Assembly (NCBI GenBank): GCA_019058275.1 | Contig: JAHLVW010000066.1 | Coordinates: 230,781-294,780, forward strand | Reading direction: 5' to 3' | From: Candidatus Heimdallarchaeota archaeon | GTDB lineage: Archaea > Asgardarchaeota > Heimdallarchaeia > JABLTI01 | Length of the DNA: 64,000 nt | Part shown: positions 34,712 through 43,977 of the stretch, in pieces | Position numbering within the stretch: position 1 is the first letter of the stretch | How the letters are laid out: each line of letters starts with the position of its first letter | Notes under the pieces: generated by a model | Told to the model about the DNA's origin: nothing | What the model saw: only the letters and a program-made list of their open reading frames with translations | The model's database searches: none | Translations under genes and position numbers: made by a program

Positions 34712-37048
34712 CTAAGATATGTGTTTTGAGAAATAAGATTTCCTTTGAATAATTATTGTGAAACCAAACAATAAAGGTATTACTAGTATAATCAAGAAGC
34801 TTAACCAAAAAATGATTTGCACAGGATAATATTGTTGTATTGGATACATAACAGTTGGTAGTTGTATATACAAATAGAGAATTCCTAATGAAATTCCTAG
34901 TAATGCTGAAATAAATAATATTAAAATCAAATTATTAAATTGTCTTGTTTTAATAAATACAATTGACATTCCTCTTTGATAAAACACAATCATGGCATTT
35001 CTAATTTTTGCTAGAATTTGTTTTATACAAAGCCAAATTACAGCTAATGATATTAGGATAAAATAAACTTGAAAAATGATGTTAAAAACATCGTAATTTA
35101 CTAAATAAGGTCTATCAATTTCTTGAATTGGTGCATCTAATTTTTTTTCTAAATAGTCTATTACCTCACTATTATTTTTTTCAGCAATGATATTTATATA
35201 AAGATTTGATACTCTAGATATATTACTATATTGCATATTATAAGATGAAACAATGAAAGGTCTACCTGGTTCTTTCTTTACAAATGGAAAATAATCTGTA
35301 ATTTTAATTTCTTGATTAATATAAACTGATGAACCATTTTCTCCCATCTTTGTTAAAAAATAATCTCCATCTACATAATTGAATTCTTTTGCAAAATCTT
35401 TTGACATATAAACCAATCCTTCTTTTAATACGGATAAACCATAATATTTGTTTATATTAGGTAATAATTCTTGAAGTATTGTAAAATTCATCAGGTAAAG
35501 ATCATAATCTAGAAAGAAACTTTCATGTGTATGAGTGAATGGTAGTACCGTTGTAATTAGTTCCTTGTTTTGTATATTTGAAACATTAAATAAATAGATG
35601 TCAGTAGAAACTACTAAATCAGTTGGATACTCCATCTCAATATTCAAAGTGTAATTTTTAGAATAGGTCTGAAAACCGCCTAATATAACCGTAGAACCCC
35701 ATGTTAGAAGCAAAGTTGTATGAATTAATTGTCGAAAAACGTACTCCTTTTTATTAAATAATTTGTTAAAGAGATTTTTCATTCCAAACTTATTAAAAAG
35801 CCTAGTAGCAATCTTCTTAATGAAAATTTCTACAATAAGTAAAGTAATAATGAAATACTGTATTATTTGAGAAAAGAGTATTATATATGAGTATGTAGTT
35901 TCTGGAATGAGAGAATAGACAAATTCCCTAAGTAAAATAGGAGTTATTGAAACTATCAATAATATTAATACAAAAATAAACGTTGATTTAGAATTCAAAA
36001 TTGTTTGACCTAATAGATTGAATTTCTTATAATTTCTAAAAATAAAAAGAATTGAAAATATGCTTAAAACTATTGTTGATAAAAGGAAATCCATTCTTAT
36101 AATAAAATTTGTAATAAGTAATACAAATCCAATGATAATGAAACTGAATAGACTCACAATTAGTGGTAAATAAACTGAAATTACTTTTCCTCTTTTGGAT
36201 TCTAAACCTCTAATAAATAGCTTGTTTATTTTTTGTCTGATATCTCTTGAGAAATTGTCACTAAAAAATTCATTTAACCAAATTGTCACTATTAACATAA
36301 TTAATGAAACTAAAATTATTAAAGAATCAAATTGATTCTTGTAAGAAATAATATCTTCATTTAGATTAGCACTTTCTTCAAGTGAGCTATCAAGAGGAAT
36401 ATTATTACTTGACAAATAAACTTCTATTTTACCGTCAATCTCCCTCATTAAATTCAAATATGATTCAAGTGAACTAATCTTCCTTATTTTAAAATCAAAA
36501 ACATGTCCAATATATGATTCTCTAGACAAAACTTCAAAAGTTGATAAGTTTAAATTTTGGAAAAATTTATTGCTAAAAACCAATGAAAGTTCAAAAGGCA
36601 ACTCAGAGCTTTCAAGAAAATTATCTACTGATATGGTATTATTAAAATATTCAAATTGAGTAAGTGGAAAACTATTCCTTCTCAGATTAGTTGAATCTTC
36701 AGAAAAATCAATTCCAATTTTAAATGTTAGATTATCAACATTATAATTAGATATTAGTAATATAGAACAATTTGAATAATATCTGTTCCATTGCATACAA
36801 TAATTAGACAAATCATGTATAATTAATTCTAAATCTGAAATATTACTTGCTGAATAATTTAGCTCTAAATCATATGAGATCTCTAAGTCATCACTTTTTA
36901 CAGCAAGAAAATTTGTGACTGTTAGTTTATCGAAAATCGCTCCACTAATTGCAGGAGTAGAAACTATTAAGAGACTTAGTAATGTGTAAATGAAATGTTT
37001 AAAGTATAGCTTCCAATATCTTCTGAAGAAAAGTAATGAGATTTTCAA
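34712..37048 (-). CDS. FtsX/MacB-like ABC permease (second permease of the cluster)
   Basis: A 778-residue membrane protein: one N-terminal helix (about 17-37), an extracytoplasmic domain of about 200 residues, then helices at about 240-260, 285-350, 365-420 and a further large external domain (450-640), ending with three helices (640-660, 685-710, 735-765). This is the long FtsX/LolE layout with two external domains. The gene starts seven bases after the stop of the LolD-like ATPase and GGTGATT lies upstream of its ATG. It should act with the ATPase and the 907-residue permease in lipoprotein, peptide or surface-protein export. Very AT-rich with much Ile and Asn. Confidence 0.82.
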   Translation of the reverse strand: MKISLLFFRRYWKLYFKHFIYTLLSLLIVSTPAISGAIFDKLTVTNFLAVKSDDLEISYDLELNYSASNISDLELIIHDLSNYCMQWNRYYSNCSILLISNYNVDNLTFKIGIDFSEDSTNLRRNSFPLTQFEYFNNTISVDNFLESSELPFELSLVFSNKFFQNLNLSTFEVLSRESYIGHVFDFKIRKISSLESYLNLMREIDGKIEVYLSSNNIPLDSSLEESANLNEDIISYKNQFDSLIILVSLIMLIVTIWLNEFFSDNFSRDIRQKINKLFIRGLESKRGKVISVYLPLIVSLFSFIIIGFVLLITNFIIRMDFLLSTIVLSIFSILFIFRNYKKFNLLGQTILNSKSTFIFVLILLIVSITPILLREFVYSLIPETTYSYIILFSQIIQYFIITLLIVEIFIKKIATRLFNKFGMKNLFNKLFNKKEYVFRQLIHTTLLLTWGSTVILGGFQTYSKNYTLNIEMEYPTDLVVSTDIYLFNVSNIQNKELITTVLPFTHTHESFFLDYDLYLMNFTILQELLPNINKYYGLSVLKEGLVYMSKDFAKEFNYVDGDYFLTKMGENGSSVYINQEIKITDYFPFVKKEPGRPFIVSSYNMQYSNISRVSNLYINIIAEKNNSEVIDYLEKKLDAPIQEIDRPYLVNYDVFNIIFQVYFILISLAVIWLCIKQILAKIRNAMIVFYQRGMSIVFIKTRQFNNLILILFISALLGISLGILYLYIQLPTVMYPIQQYYPVQIIFWLSFLIILVIPLLFGFTIIIQRKSYFSKHIS

Positions 37049-37055
37049 ATAAGAA

Positions 37056-37718
37056 TCACCTTATTAATTTTGGCAAATCAATTACTCTATCAATCCTTTC
37101 CATAATAAATGGATCATGTGTAGCAATGACCAGTGATTTGTTTAGATTTTTACATTTGCTAATGAGTAAATCAATGACATTCTCTCTAGATACTAAGTCA
37201 AGATTACCTGTAGGTTCATCTGCTAGAATAATGTCAGGATCATTCGCAAGTGCGACTGCAATAGCTACTCTTTGTTGTTCTCCGCCTGAAAGATAGTTTG
37301 GGAAAGTTTTTGTGTAACGTTGAATATCTAATGTTTTTAAAAGTTCATTCACTCGTGCATCAATTTCTGACTTGGATTTCTTTGCGATTAACATTGGTAG
37401 AGCAACATTTTCATAGATTGAAAATTCATTTATTAAATTAAAATCTTGGTAAATTAATCCTACTTGATCTCTTCGATACTCCACTAATTCATCATCTGAT
37501 AATTTAGTGATATCAATACCTGCAATTAATATTCGCCCACTTGTTGGTTTTAACACTCCACCAATACAAGATAATAGGCTTGTTTTCCCACTTCCACTTG
37601 GTCCAGCAACAGCTACAACTTCACCTTTATCGATTTCCTCATTGAAATTTTCTAAAGCAACCGTTTCTACAGTTCCTTGATAGATTTTGTATAAAGACTC
37701 TATGATTATATGTTTCAT
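37056..37718 (-). CDS. LolD/MacB-type ABC ATPase
   Basis: A 220-residue ATPase with Walker A GPSGSGKT near residues 39-46, Q-loop IYQDFNL, signature LSGGEQQRVAIA near 143, Walker B IILADEPTGNLD and H-loop ATHD. The GEQQR and GNLD forms are typical of the LolD/MacB/FtsE group that powers FtsX-type permeases. It sits between two such permeases and ends seven bases before the start of the second. Start ATG 37718. Confidence 0.93.
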   Translation of the reverse strand: MKHIIIESLYKIYQGTVETVALENFNEEIDKGEVVAVAGPSGSGKTSLLSCIGGVLKPTSGRILIAGIDITKLSDDELVEYRRDQVGLIYQDFNLINEFSIYENVALPMLIAKKSKSEIDARVNELLKTLDIQRYTKTFPNYLSGGEQQRVAIAVALANDPDIILADEPTGNLDLVSRENVIDLLISKCKNLNKSLVIATHDPFIMERIDRVIDLPKLIR

Positions 37719-37828
37719 TTCTCTTTTCCTTCTTCTGTAGTTTTAAGATTACTATTAAGATTAAATTTATGTAAACCTTTTATTCTTAATCCTATAATAT
37801 TTGATAATGAAAGATTTTTCGTTTTCAT

Positions 37829-40552
37829 TTACATAATCACCTTTTTTAATTGTTTAATAGTTAAAAGGTGAGTTACTGCAAGTGTTGCAATATTCACAAT
37901 TATGAATAATAAAATGAATAATCCCAATTGCATGAATAACTGATAATTTGTTGCTAGTAACAAACTAGGAAAATCATATCGAATATAGATAAATGCTACT
38001 ACAAGACCAGATAATAAACCAAAAAGGATACTGGAGCTATGGTTAATCATAATTCTTCTACTAGTATCCATTATAATCTTCTTGCTAGAATATCCTCTAG
38101 ATACTATTCTCTTCAGAGAAGGACTTATTTCTTTCAAAAATGAATAATTGAGAACAATAATTAACATAGGAAGTATTAAACATAAAAGAATAGCATCAAA
38201 AACAATGAAATATGTTTCAGCTTTGGTATCTGGTCTTACGAGGTAATTACCAACATCATCTAAAATTATTGTATTAAGATTTTCTTCAATATCAAAAAAT
38301 ATTCTGACCTTATCCACAATTACTTCTATTTCCTCTTCTCGTTCTATTTTTTCAAGAGATGGATCTATATTCAAATCAAGGGTTAATTCATCAACCATGA
38401 AATTCCCATCTAAATTACTATACACAAGCTCTAACAAAGAGAAATCAGCATAGATATAATTCATAGCATATGACTTAAATCCAATTCCTATTGGTAATGT
38501 GTCAACAATACCTATAATTGTTACGTTATTAATTCGATAAGATCTTTCATCTATATCATCCCAATATGGAGGTAATGAAAGATCGATTGAAATCGTATCA
38601 CCTTCTCTTAAACCAGATATTTCAGCTACTTCCTGGTTTATAATGATTGAATTTGTAGATAATTGAGATACATCCTCATTTGTATGATTATTTCCAACAT
38701 ATCCTATAAAATAATTCCATGAAACATCATAGCTTGAAAGTAAAGACGAATTTAATACAATAATTGTTGAAGTAATTGATTTATCATTTGCAACAAAAGA
38801 GACAGAACTACCTGAATTTGGAAAAACCAAATCGATTTCAGAGATGCTTTTAGGCAGATCGGGAATTTTACTGTAATTAAAGCCGGATGGAGGATTGAAA
38901 AGCTTCACATCCCAACCTATTTCTGTACTTTCAATATATGATCTTGTATAATTTATGTCTGATATCTTAAAAAACAGCAAAAATGTCAACAGAATACACA
39001 AACCAAAAGTAATAATACGTTGTTGTGCTATCTTCATCTTTAGCTTGTTTTTAAATAGCTTCTGAAACAAAGTTTCAAAATTAAAAATATCCTCATTTTT
39101 CTTTTTATTATTATATGATAAAAATGAATGCCCTAGAAGAGCAATAGAGATGGCTATGATGCTAAAAATATTTATCACTAACCTAATTGATCCTCTTAGT
39201 AATGGAAACCAGAATAAAGGTTCAAATATAGAATATAATTGTAGAAACAAAGCAATTAATAATATGATTAATGTAATTGTAATATTAAAGGAAATTTTTC
39301 TATTCTTTATTCGATGTTCATCCTGTTCTTCAAAAACAGTCTCAACTTCATTAACAGATAAAATACTCTTATGTTTGATTGAAAATCTAATAAATTTACT
39401 TATAGAAATAATAACGAATACAAGCATATTAGACATAAAAAGTGATAATAAAATAAAATATGGTAAATTAAACGCAAGAATAATTATGCTAAATAACAAT
39501 TGAGCAATAACAACCATTAGAAGATCAGTTATAATTTCAGAGATAATAAGGATAAATATTGTACGTTTCAGAGATAATCCTCTTGTCCATAAGAATTTAC
39601 CTTTCTTCTTAAGCAAATTATACATCCCTAAATCCACTGAAAAAATAATAATGATTACAATAATAATATTAGGTAATGAAAGAATCTGGATTGAATTAAT
39701 TTCATAGCCAATATCTGTTTTGATTGAATTTATTGCTGCTTGTAGATATGAACGAAAATGTATATAATCGCTTGTAAATCCTCCCTCTAAACAGTCTAAG
39801 AAAATCGAGAGCTCTTCTTCCTGTATTATTTGTTCAATCTTGTTAATAGATAATTGACTAAGATAATCATCATCAAATTGGACTAAAATGAATGCACTAA
39901 TAGCTAATGAATTTCTTGGAAATTTCATAATAATATTATTTAATGTTGTAAAATTAACACATAGAAATTGATCAAAATCATAGTAGAGGGGAGGTGTCAT
40001 ATCATATCGATGTAAAATGAATACTAAAGTATGATAATTGTCATCATATGAGAAGTTTTGAAAATCATTAATAAACAAACTGTAATTAGCAGAATTTGGA
40101 TCTTCTGGCAGAGATAAATTAATTGTACTATACGCTAAATCTTGTGAGCTTATTATTTTTCTATTTGGATAACCAAGAAAATCAAATAATGAATCAGTTA
40201 AACCAAAGATTGGTAAATGTATTGTTTGATTGTTTATTGTTGCATTTAAGCTTACTATTATACCATACTCTGTACGGGCTTCTTCAACATTTATACTTTC
40301 AAGAGTTTGGTTTATTGAAGTAAACTCAGTATTATTTAGTGATTGGTAACCAATGGTCGTATAACTATCAGTATCAATTCTTGCTAATTCTTCATTAAGA
40401 GCTAAAGTATAGGGGGTAGCTGTAGCAACAATTGTGATCCCTAGTAACCCTAACACAATCAGAAAAACTAATGCTGATGTTAAAACAGTTTTGAAATTTC
40501 GTTTGTAAAATAGTTTAAATAATTTGAATCTACACATTAATTTTTCATCCAT
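37829..40552 (-). CDS. FtsX/MacB-like ABC permease (first permease of the cluster)
   Basis: A 907-residue membrane protein, first of three genes with the ATPase and the second permease on the minus strand. Helix at about residues 20-45, a large external domain to about 295, helices at 298-390 and 425-480, a second external domain (525-770) and three final helices at about 780-800, 830-860 and 870-895. The long two-lobe form matches FtsX-like permeases. ATG 40552 or the ATG six codons on could be the start. A gap of about 110 bases separates it from the ATPase gene, so a second promoter there is possible. Confidence 0.85.
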   Translation of the reverse strand: MDEKLMCRFKLFKLFYKRNFKTVLTSALVFLIVLGLLGITIVATATPYTLALNEELARIDTDSYTTIGYQSLNNTEFTSINQTLESINVEEARTEYGIIVSLNATINNQTIHLPIFGLTDSLFDFLGYPNRKIISSQDLAYSTINLSLPEDPNSANYSLFINDFQNFSYDDNYHTLVFILHRYDMTPPLYYDFDQFLCVNFTTLNNIIMKFPRNSLAISAFILVQFDDDYLSQLSINKIEQIIQEEELSIFLDCLEGGFTSDYIHFRSYLQAAINSIKTDIGYEINSIQILSLPNIIIVIIIIFSVDLGMYNLLKKKGKFLWTRGLSLKRTIFILIISEIITDLLMVVIAQLLFSIIILAFNLPYFILLSLFMSNMLVFVIISISKFIRFSIKHKSILSVNEVETVFEEQDEHRIKNRKISFNITITLIILLIALFLQLYSIFEPLFWFPLLRGSIRLVINIFSIIAISIALLGHSFLSYNNKKKNEDIFNFETLFQKLFKNKLKMKIAQQRIITFGLCILLTFLLFFKISDINYTRSYIESTEIGWDVKLFNPPSGFNYSKIPDLPKSISEIDLVFPNSGSSVSFVANDKSITSTIIVLNSSLLSSYDVSWNYFIGYVGNNHTNEDVSQLSTNSIIINQEVAEISGLREGDTISIDLSLPPYWDDIDERSYRINNVTIIGIVDTLPIGIGFKSYAMNYIYADFSLLELVYSNLDGNFMVDELTLDLNIDPSLEKIEREEEIEVIVDKVRIFFDIEENLNTIILDDVGNYLVRPDTKAETYFIVFDAILLCLILPMLIIVLNYSFLKEISPSLKRIVSRGYSSKKIIMDTSRRIMINHSSSILFGLLSGLVVAFIYIRYDFPSLLLATNYQLFMQLGLFILLFIIVNIATLAVTHLLTIKQLKKVIM

Positions 40553-40611
40553 TAAGTATAATCATATATTTATCTTTTATTTAAAAAAAAATATAAGGGT
40601 TTTGTGTTATT

Positions 40612-41082
40612 TCACCCTAGATTTTGTATTTCAAGGTAGAACCAATCACCATTTTCATTCTCAGATTCTTCTTGTCCTACTTCCTTAGATAAAAAACCAA
40701 TATATAAATAGATAGCGATATCCCAACTGCCTTGGTTAATTCCGTTTCCGGAATCCATTTCTAACTCAGCACATATTTGATCATCTTTCAACAAATCACT
40801 TTCCATCATTCTAACGTAAACATATTCATTTACAATAACATCTTCGATATCAAAACTTTTAGCTGGATAGTAATAACCCTCTTCAATATTATATAATTTG
40901 ACATTAGGTGAATTTTTTACATGCCAACCAGAATCATCCTTGTATTTAATTTGTATGTAGAATCTACCATTATCGTCAAAATCATAAGATTGAGTGAGAT
41001 AGATCTTTGTCCAGTCTACATCAATAGTTGTTCTTTCTGCTTTTGTTGGTAAAACCAAGAAAACAGTCGCTATCACGCTCAT
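40612..41082 (-). CDS. Secreted or surface-bound hypothetical protein of 156 residues
   Basis: No family recognised. The N-terminus MSVIATVFLVLPTKA is a short hydrophobic segment ending in a possible signal-peptidase site, followed by about 135 residues rich in Tyr, Asp and Glu with beta-sandwich character (WTKIYLTQSYDFDDN, YVYVRMMES, WDIAIYLYIGF). The ATG at 41082 is the only ATG, GTG or TTG in frame after a TAG; it has no Lys/Arg-rich head, which is unusual for a signal peptide, so initiation at ATA 41100 is conceivable. It lies directly behind the GC-rich hairpin RNA element on the same strand. Confidence 0.55.
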   Translation of the reverse strand: MSVIATVFLVLPTKAERTTIDVDWTKIYLTQSYDFDDNGRFYIQIKYKDDSGWHVKNSPNVKLYNIEEGYYYPAKSFDIEDVIVNEYVYVRMMESDLLKDDQICAELEMDSGNGINQGSWDIAIYLYIGFLSKEVGQEESENENGDWFYLEIQNLG

Positions 41083-41100
41083 AGCTACAAAAAAGATTAT

Positions 41101-41213
41101 AAAAAATCCTCTGTCGCTGACCGCTCCTCTCGTGCCGACCTACTTCCTCCATCTTGCGATGGAGACCTCCTTCTACGGTCGGAAGAACACGAATAACTAA
41201 GAGGATTTGTTTA
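41101..41213 (-). ncRNA. GC-rich structured RNA candidate with terminator-like end
   Basis: About 52 of the 100 bases at 41101-41200 are G or C, far above the surroundings. On the minus strand an outer 9-bp helix pairs AAATCCTCT with AGAGGATTT and the latter runs into TTTTTT. Inside, TCGTG pairs with CACGA, CCGACC with GGTCGG and CTCCATC with GATGGAG, the last closed by a GCAA tetraloop (GNRA). The minus strand is chosen because it has the GNRA loop and the T-run. A second copy of AGAGGA allows an alternative pairing with TCCTCT. It could be an independent small RNA or a leader of the downstream 156-residue gene. I match it to no known RNA family; tRNA, 5S and SRP features are absent. Confidence 0.6.
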
Positions 41214-41281
41214 AGGCTTTCTGCTTGTGAAGAATGCTTCAGATTTGAAGAAGAAATAAAAATTACAAAAAAAATCCATAT

Positions 41282-41830
41282 CTGAAAATTTTAAAGTCCA
41301 GGGATAATCCTTCAAGTAAAAATTTAATTTCTATAGAACACATTATAGCTTATACTTCAACAATAGTTGTTTCTGTATTAATTAGTGGTTTAGTTATTGG
41401 TACCCAAATCGCTCAAACTGGTGGTGTTCTCAGACCCCGAATTAGAAGAACAAGAATTTCTGATCCTTCCATTTCTGATGATTCTGTCCAGCAACCTCGT
41501 CTCTCTGATGAACCTATTCCAGATTATGATAAGAAGCCTCCTACAGAAAGACCCCCTCCAACTGAAGAACCTATTCTACCACCAGAGAAAGAACCTATCC
41601 CCCCTCCTGATGATGAACCACCTCCTGAGAAAACAGCTCCTGATGAGGATCCAGACGATTCTGATAGTGTTCAACAAGAATTAGAAAGCACGATAAAGGA
41701 AACTATTTTGGAATTATTAGAGGAGCTTCGAAAACAAGCTGCTTGCATAACCTGCAATACCAAAGCAATTGGTCCTTATTGCTATCTTTGTGGAGCAGAA
41801 ATTGAATCTTTTGAGGAATCTTCAAACTAA
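41282..41830 (+). CDS. Membrane-anchored proline-rich protein with C-terminal zinc ribbon, start unclear
   Basis: A frame open from about 41255 to TAA 41828-41830 encodes a membrane helix (HIIAYTSTIVVSVLISGLVI), a linker rich in Pro, Asp and Glu (EEPILPPEKEPIPPPDDEPP), a helix, and a C4 zinc ribbon CITCNTKAIGPYCYLCG (C-x2-C-x8-C-x2-C). There is no ATG, GTG or TTG before the helix; CTG 41282 is taken as a placeholder. The clear domain order argues for a real gene. It could present a zinc ribbon to the cytosol for protein or nucleic-acid binding. It is divergent from the structured RNA. Confidence 0.65.
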   Translation: MKILKSRDNPSSKNLISIEHIIAYTSTIVVSVLISGLVIGTQIAQTGGVLRPRIRRTRISDPSISDDSVQQPRLSDEPIPDYDKKPPTERPPPTEEPILPPEKEPIPPPDDEPPPEKTAPDEDPDDSDSVQQELESTIKETILELLEELRKQAACITCNTKAIGPYCYLCGAEIESFEESSN

Positions 41831-41860
41831 AATCCAATAGTTTTGATTTCTTAATTCACT

Positions 41861-42289
41861 TCAATTAATAGATGAATGTTTATTGTACAGATTCATCAAT
41901 TGTTCCAAGTGCTCTTTGTTTACTCGAGTATAGAATTTCTTCTTTTCAAAATTACGTAAGAAGAGTTCAATCATTGTTTCTTGATCTAATTGTTTTTCAG
42001 TTGCTTCCTCAAAAACGATGGCCATAGTAATTAGTCTTATTGTTACTTGTTTCATGAGGTTTATTGCGTTCAAGTATCTCTTCCAACCCCATGCATCTAT
42101 CCTCGGTATTATCAGAAACCTGTCAAGTGATACTTTTAGTAGAGCAATAAAACCAATAACTACGATATTAAGAATTATTGATTCTATCCTACTCTCTATT
42201 TTTTGTGATAGAAATGTTACAAGTAGAATTAAGCTGACAGAGACTAGAATATCTATTACAGATATTAGTATTGATATGTATTGAATGTG
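41861..42289 (-). CDS. Two-helix membrane protein, C-terminal part after a probable frameshift
   Basis: This minus-strand frame is open from 42289 and encodes YISILISVIDILVSVSLILL as one membrane helix, SIILNIVVIGFIALLKVSL as a second, and a soluble tail of about 80 residues ending EHLEQLMNLYNKHSSIN. No ATG, GTG or TTG precedes the helices (the first TTG, at 42073, comes after them). It overlaps the 3' end of the frame ending at 42265, and one added base near 42265 would join the two into a 250-residue membrane protein. Family unrecognised. Confidence 0.55.
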   Translation of the reverse strand, partial: HIQYISILISVIDILVSVSLILLVTFLSQKIESRIESIILNIVVIGFIALLKVSLDRFLIIPRIDAWGWKRYLNAINLMKQVTIRLITMAIVFEEATEKQLDQETMIELFLRNFEKKKFYTRVNKEHLEQLMNLYNKHSSIN

Positions 42290-42630
42290 TTACGCATTCT
42301 TTTAACTTTCAGTTTTGTGCGTCTGCTAGTATTTGAAAGAATTTCCTTGTAGTTAGGTATTTTCTCTCTTAGTTTTTTACCAACCTTTTCTTGTCGAACA
42401 ATAACGCTTTCTTGTGCTTTTTTAAAAGCCCAATGGAGGTCATAACGTTCTCGTTCAAAATAAATTCCGTGTAGATCTTTGCAGATATCTTCAGATTTAG
42501 CTATCATCTCAGCTTTGTCCTCAATGTATCCACAATCTGAGAATTTGGGATATACTTCATCGATGTAAACTTGCAATTCGTTGCAAATCGATATCTCAGA
42601 TATATCACATAATAACTCTTGTTCACTCAA
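42265..42630 (-). CDS. Cytosolic N-terminal part of the two-helix membrane protein
   Basis: A 121-residue acidic then basic helical protein, starting at TTG 42630 which overlaps the stop of the AKR gene by four bases (TTGA), so the genes are translationally coupled. It ends with KVKRMRNTFNTYQY just where the neighbouring frame begins its first membrane helix; a basic patch before a membrane helix is the expected positive-inside topology, supporting a split single gene. Cysteines at residues 8, 16, 33 and 50 do not form a clear metal site. Function unknown. Confidence 0.5.
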   Translation of the reverse strand: MSEQELLCDISEISICNELQVYIDEVYPKFSDCGYIEDKAEMIAKSEDICKDLHGIYFERERYDLHWAFKKAQESVIVRQEKVGKKLREKIPNYKEILSNTSRRTKLKVKRMRNTFNTYQY

Positions 42631-43766
42631 CCTTTTTCACCCAATATTTCATGAGCTTCCTTCAATTTCTCAATTATTGGTATACCTTGTGGACATTTTT
42701 CTTCGCATTCACCACATTCAATACATTCAGTTGCTTGCTTCCCTGGAGCAATTGGTGAATTACCTATCATTTGATAGTATCTCTTAGCCATGTCCCATCC
42801 GTATACTTGCCAGTGAATTAACTGCTTTAGAATTCTTGTTATATTTACTCCTTGTTCGCATGGTTCGCAATAACCACATTGTGTGCAAATTAAATCTGAT
42901 AGCTCTTTGTATGTTTTATCAATCTTCTTTGTAAGTTCTTTTTCTTTATCTGTCAGAGTGATAATTTCATCATTTGCTAATTCAAGATTTATTTTTACCA
43001 TTTCTTCTGAACCCATACCAGATAATGCTAATGTAACATTAGGATTGCTCCAGACATGTTTGAAAGCCAAGTCTACAAAATCCTCCTTTCCAGGTGTTAA
43101 ACAATCCTTCAATTCATCTGGTGGTGCTAGAGCTAACCTTCCACCAGCAACTGGACCCATAATACAAACTCCCATGCCATTCTTTGCCGCATGCTCGATA
43201 ACTTTAGCATTGCTATCATCTATAATATTATACTGTAGAAGAATTACCTCAAATTCACCAGTATCTATCAGCTTTATGATATTCTCTGGTTTATCATGTG
43301 ATGAAAGTCCTATGTGTTTGATTTTTCCTTCCTCTTTAGCTTTTTTTGCAAGATCTAGTAATCCTAATTTCAGAACCTTGTTTTCATATACTTCGTATTT
43401 TAAACCATGGAAAAGGTAAACATCGATATATTCTGTATCGTATCTTTTCAATTCCTCATCTAGAAGTTTAGTATAATCATCGGGTTCCTCGACCATTCTG
43501 ACAGGATTTTTTGTCATTATGCTAACTTTTTCTCTGTAACCATCTTTGAGAGCTTTACCAACTAGTACTTCGCTTTGCCCTCTATGGTAAACATAAGCAG
43601 AATCAATATAGTTAACTCCCCCATCTATTGCTTGTCTAATAATCTTGATTGCTTCATCTTCTATTATTGTTGTTGGATCATCTTCTTTACTCGTTGGTAA
43701 ACGCATTGCTCCAAAACCCAATATTGAAGCTTTTATTCCTGTTTTTCCTAATTGACGGTAGTGCAT
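42627..43766 (-). CDS. Aldo/keto reductase with C-terminal ferredoxin domain (copy 2)
   Basis: A 379-residue fusion like the one at 25.5-26.6 kb. AKR catalytic residues Asp55, Tyr60, Lys86 and His120 are present (DSAYVY, MTKNP, YLFHG). The tail has CTQCGYCEPCEQGVN and CIECGECEEKCPQGIP, both with intact cysteine spacing, so one or two 4Fe-4S clusters should form. It is probably an NAD(P)H- or ferredoxin-linked carbonyl reductase. It overlaps the following membrane-protein frame by four bases. Compared with copy 1, the second cysteine motif is complete here. Confidence 0.92.
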   Translation of the reverse strand: MHYRQLGKTGIKASILGFGAMRLPTSKEDDPTTIIEDEAIKIIRQAIDGGVNYIDSAYVYHRGQSEVLVGKALKDGYREKVSIMTKNPVRMVEEPDDYTKLLDEELKRYDTEYIDVYLFHGLKYEVYENKVLKLGLLDLAKKAKEEGKIKHIGLSSHDKPENIIKLIDTGEFEVILLQYNIIDDSNAKVIEHAAKNGMGVCIMGPVAGGRLALAPPDELKDCLTPGKEDFVDLAFKHVWSNPNVTLALSGMGSEEMVKINLELANDEIITLTDKEKELTKKIDKTYKELSDLICTQCGYCEPCEQGVNITRILKQLIHWQVYGWDMAKRYYQMIGNSPIAPGKQATECIECGECEEKCPQGIPIIEKLKEAHEILGEKG

Positions 43767-43977
43767 TTTCTTTCCTCTTTGCTAATTCTTTTTCTTATGT
43801 AATTGTTTAAGCGATTAAAAAGAATTGCCTCAAAAGAAATGTCGCTGAATGGCATAAGTTTTGAGTAAACAATTTTTTATATTTTCTTAATATAAATTTT
43901 TTTAATTTGCTCTATTAATCTACAATTTATAAAAATATTAAAATAAATGATGATGAATAGTTACTTTGGGAGTTTCT

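Noticed and set aside
41397..41684. A 95-residue plus-strand frame inside the zinc-ribbon gene
   Set aside because: It is out of frame with the zinc ribbon and membrane helix and gives a low-complexity Leu/Pro-rich product.
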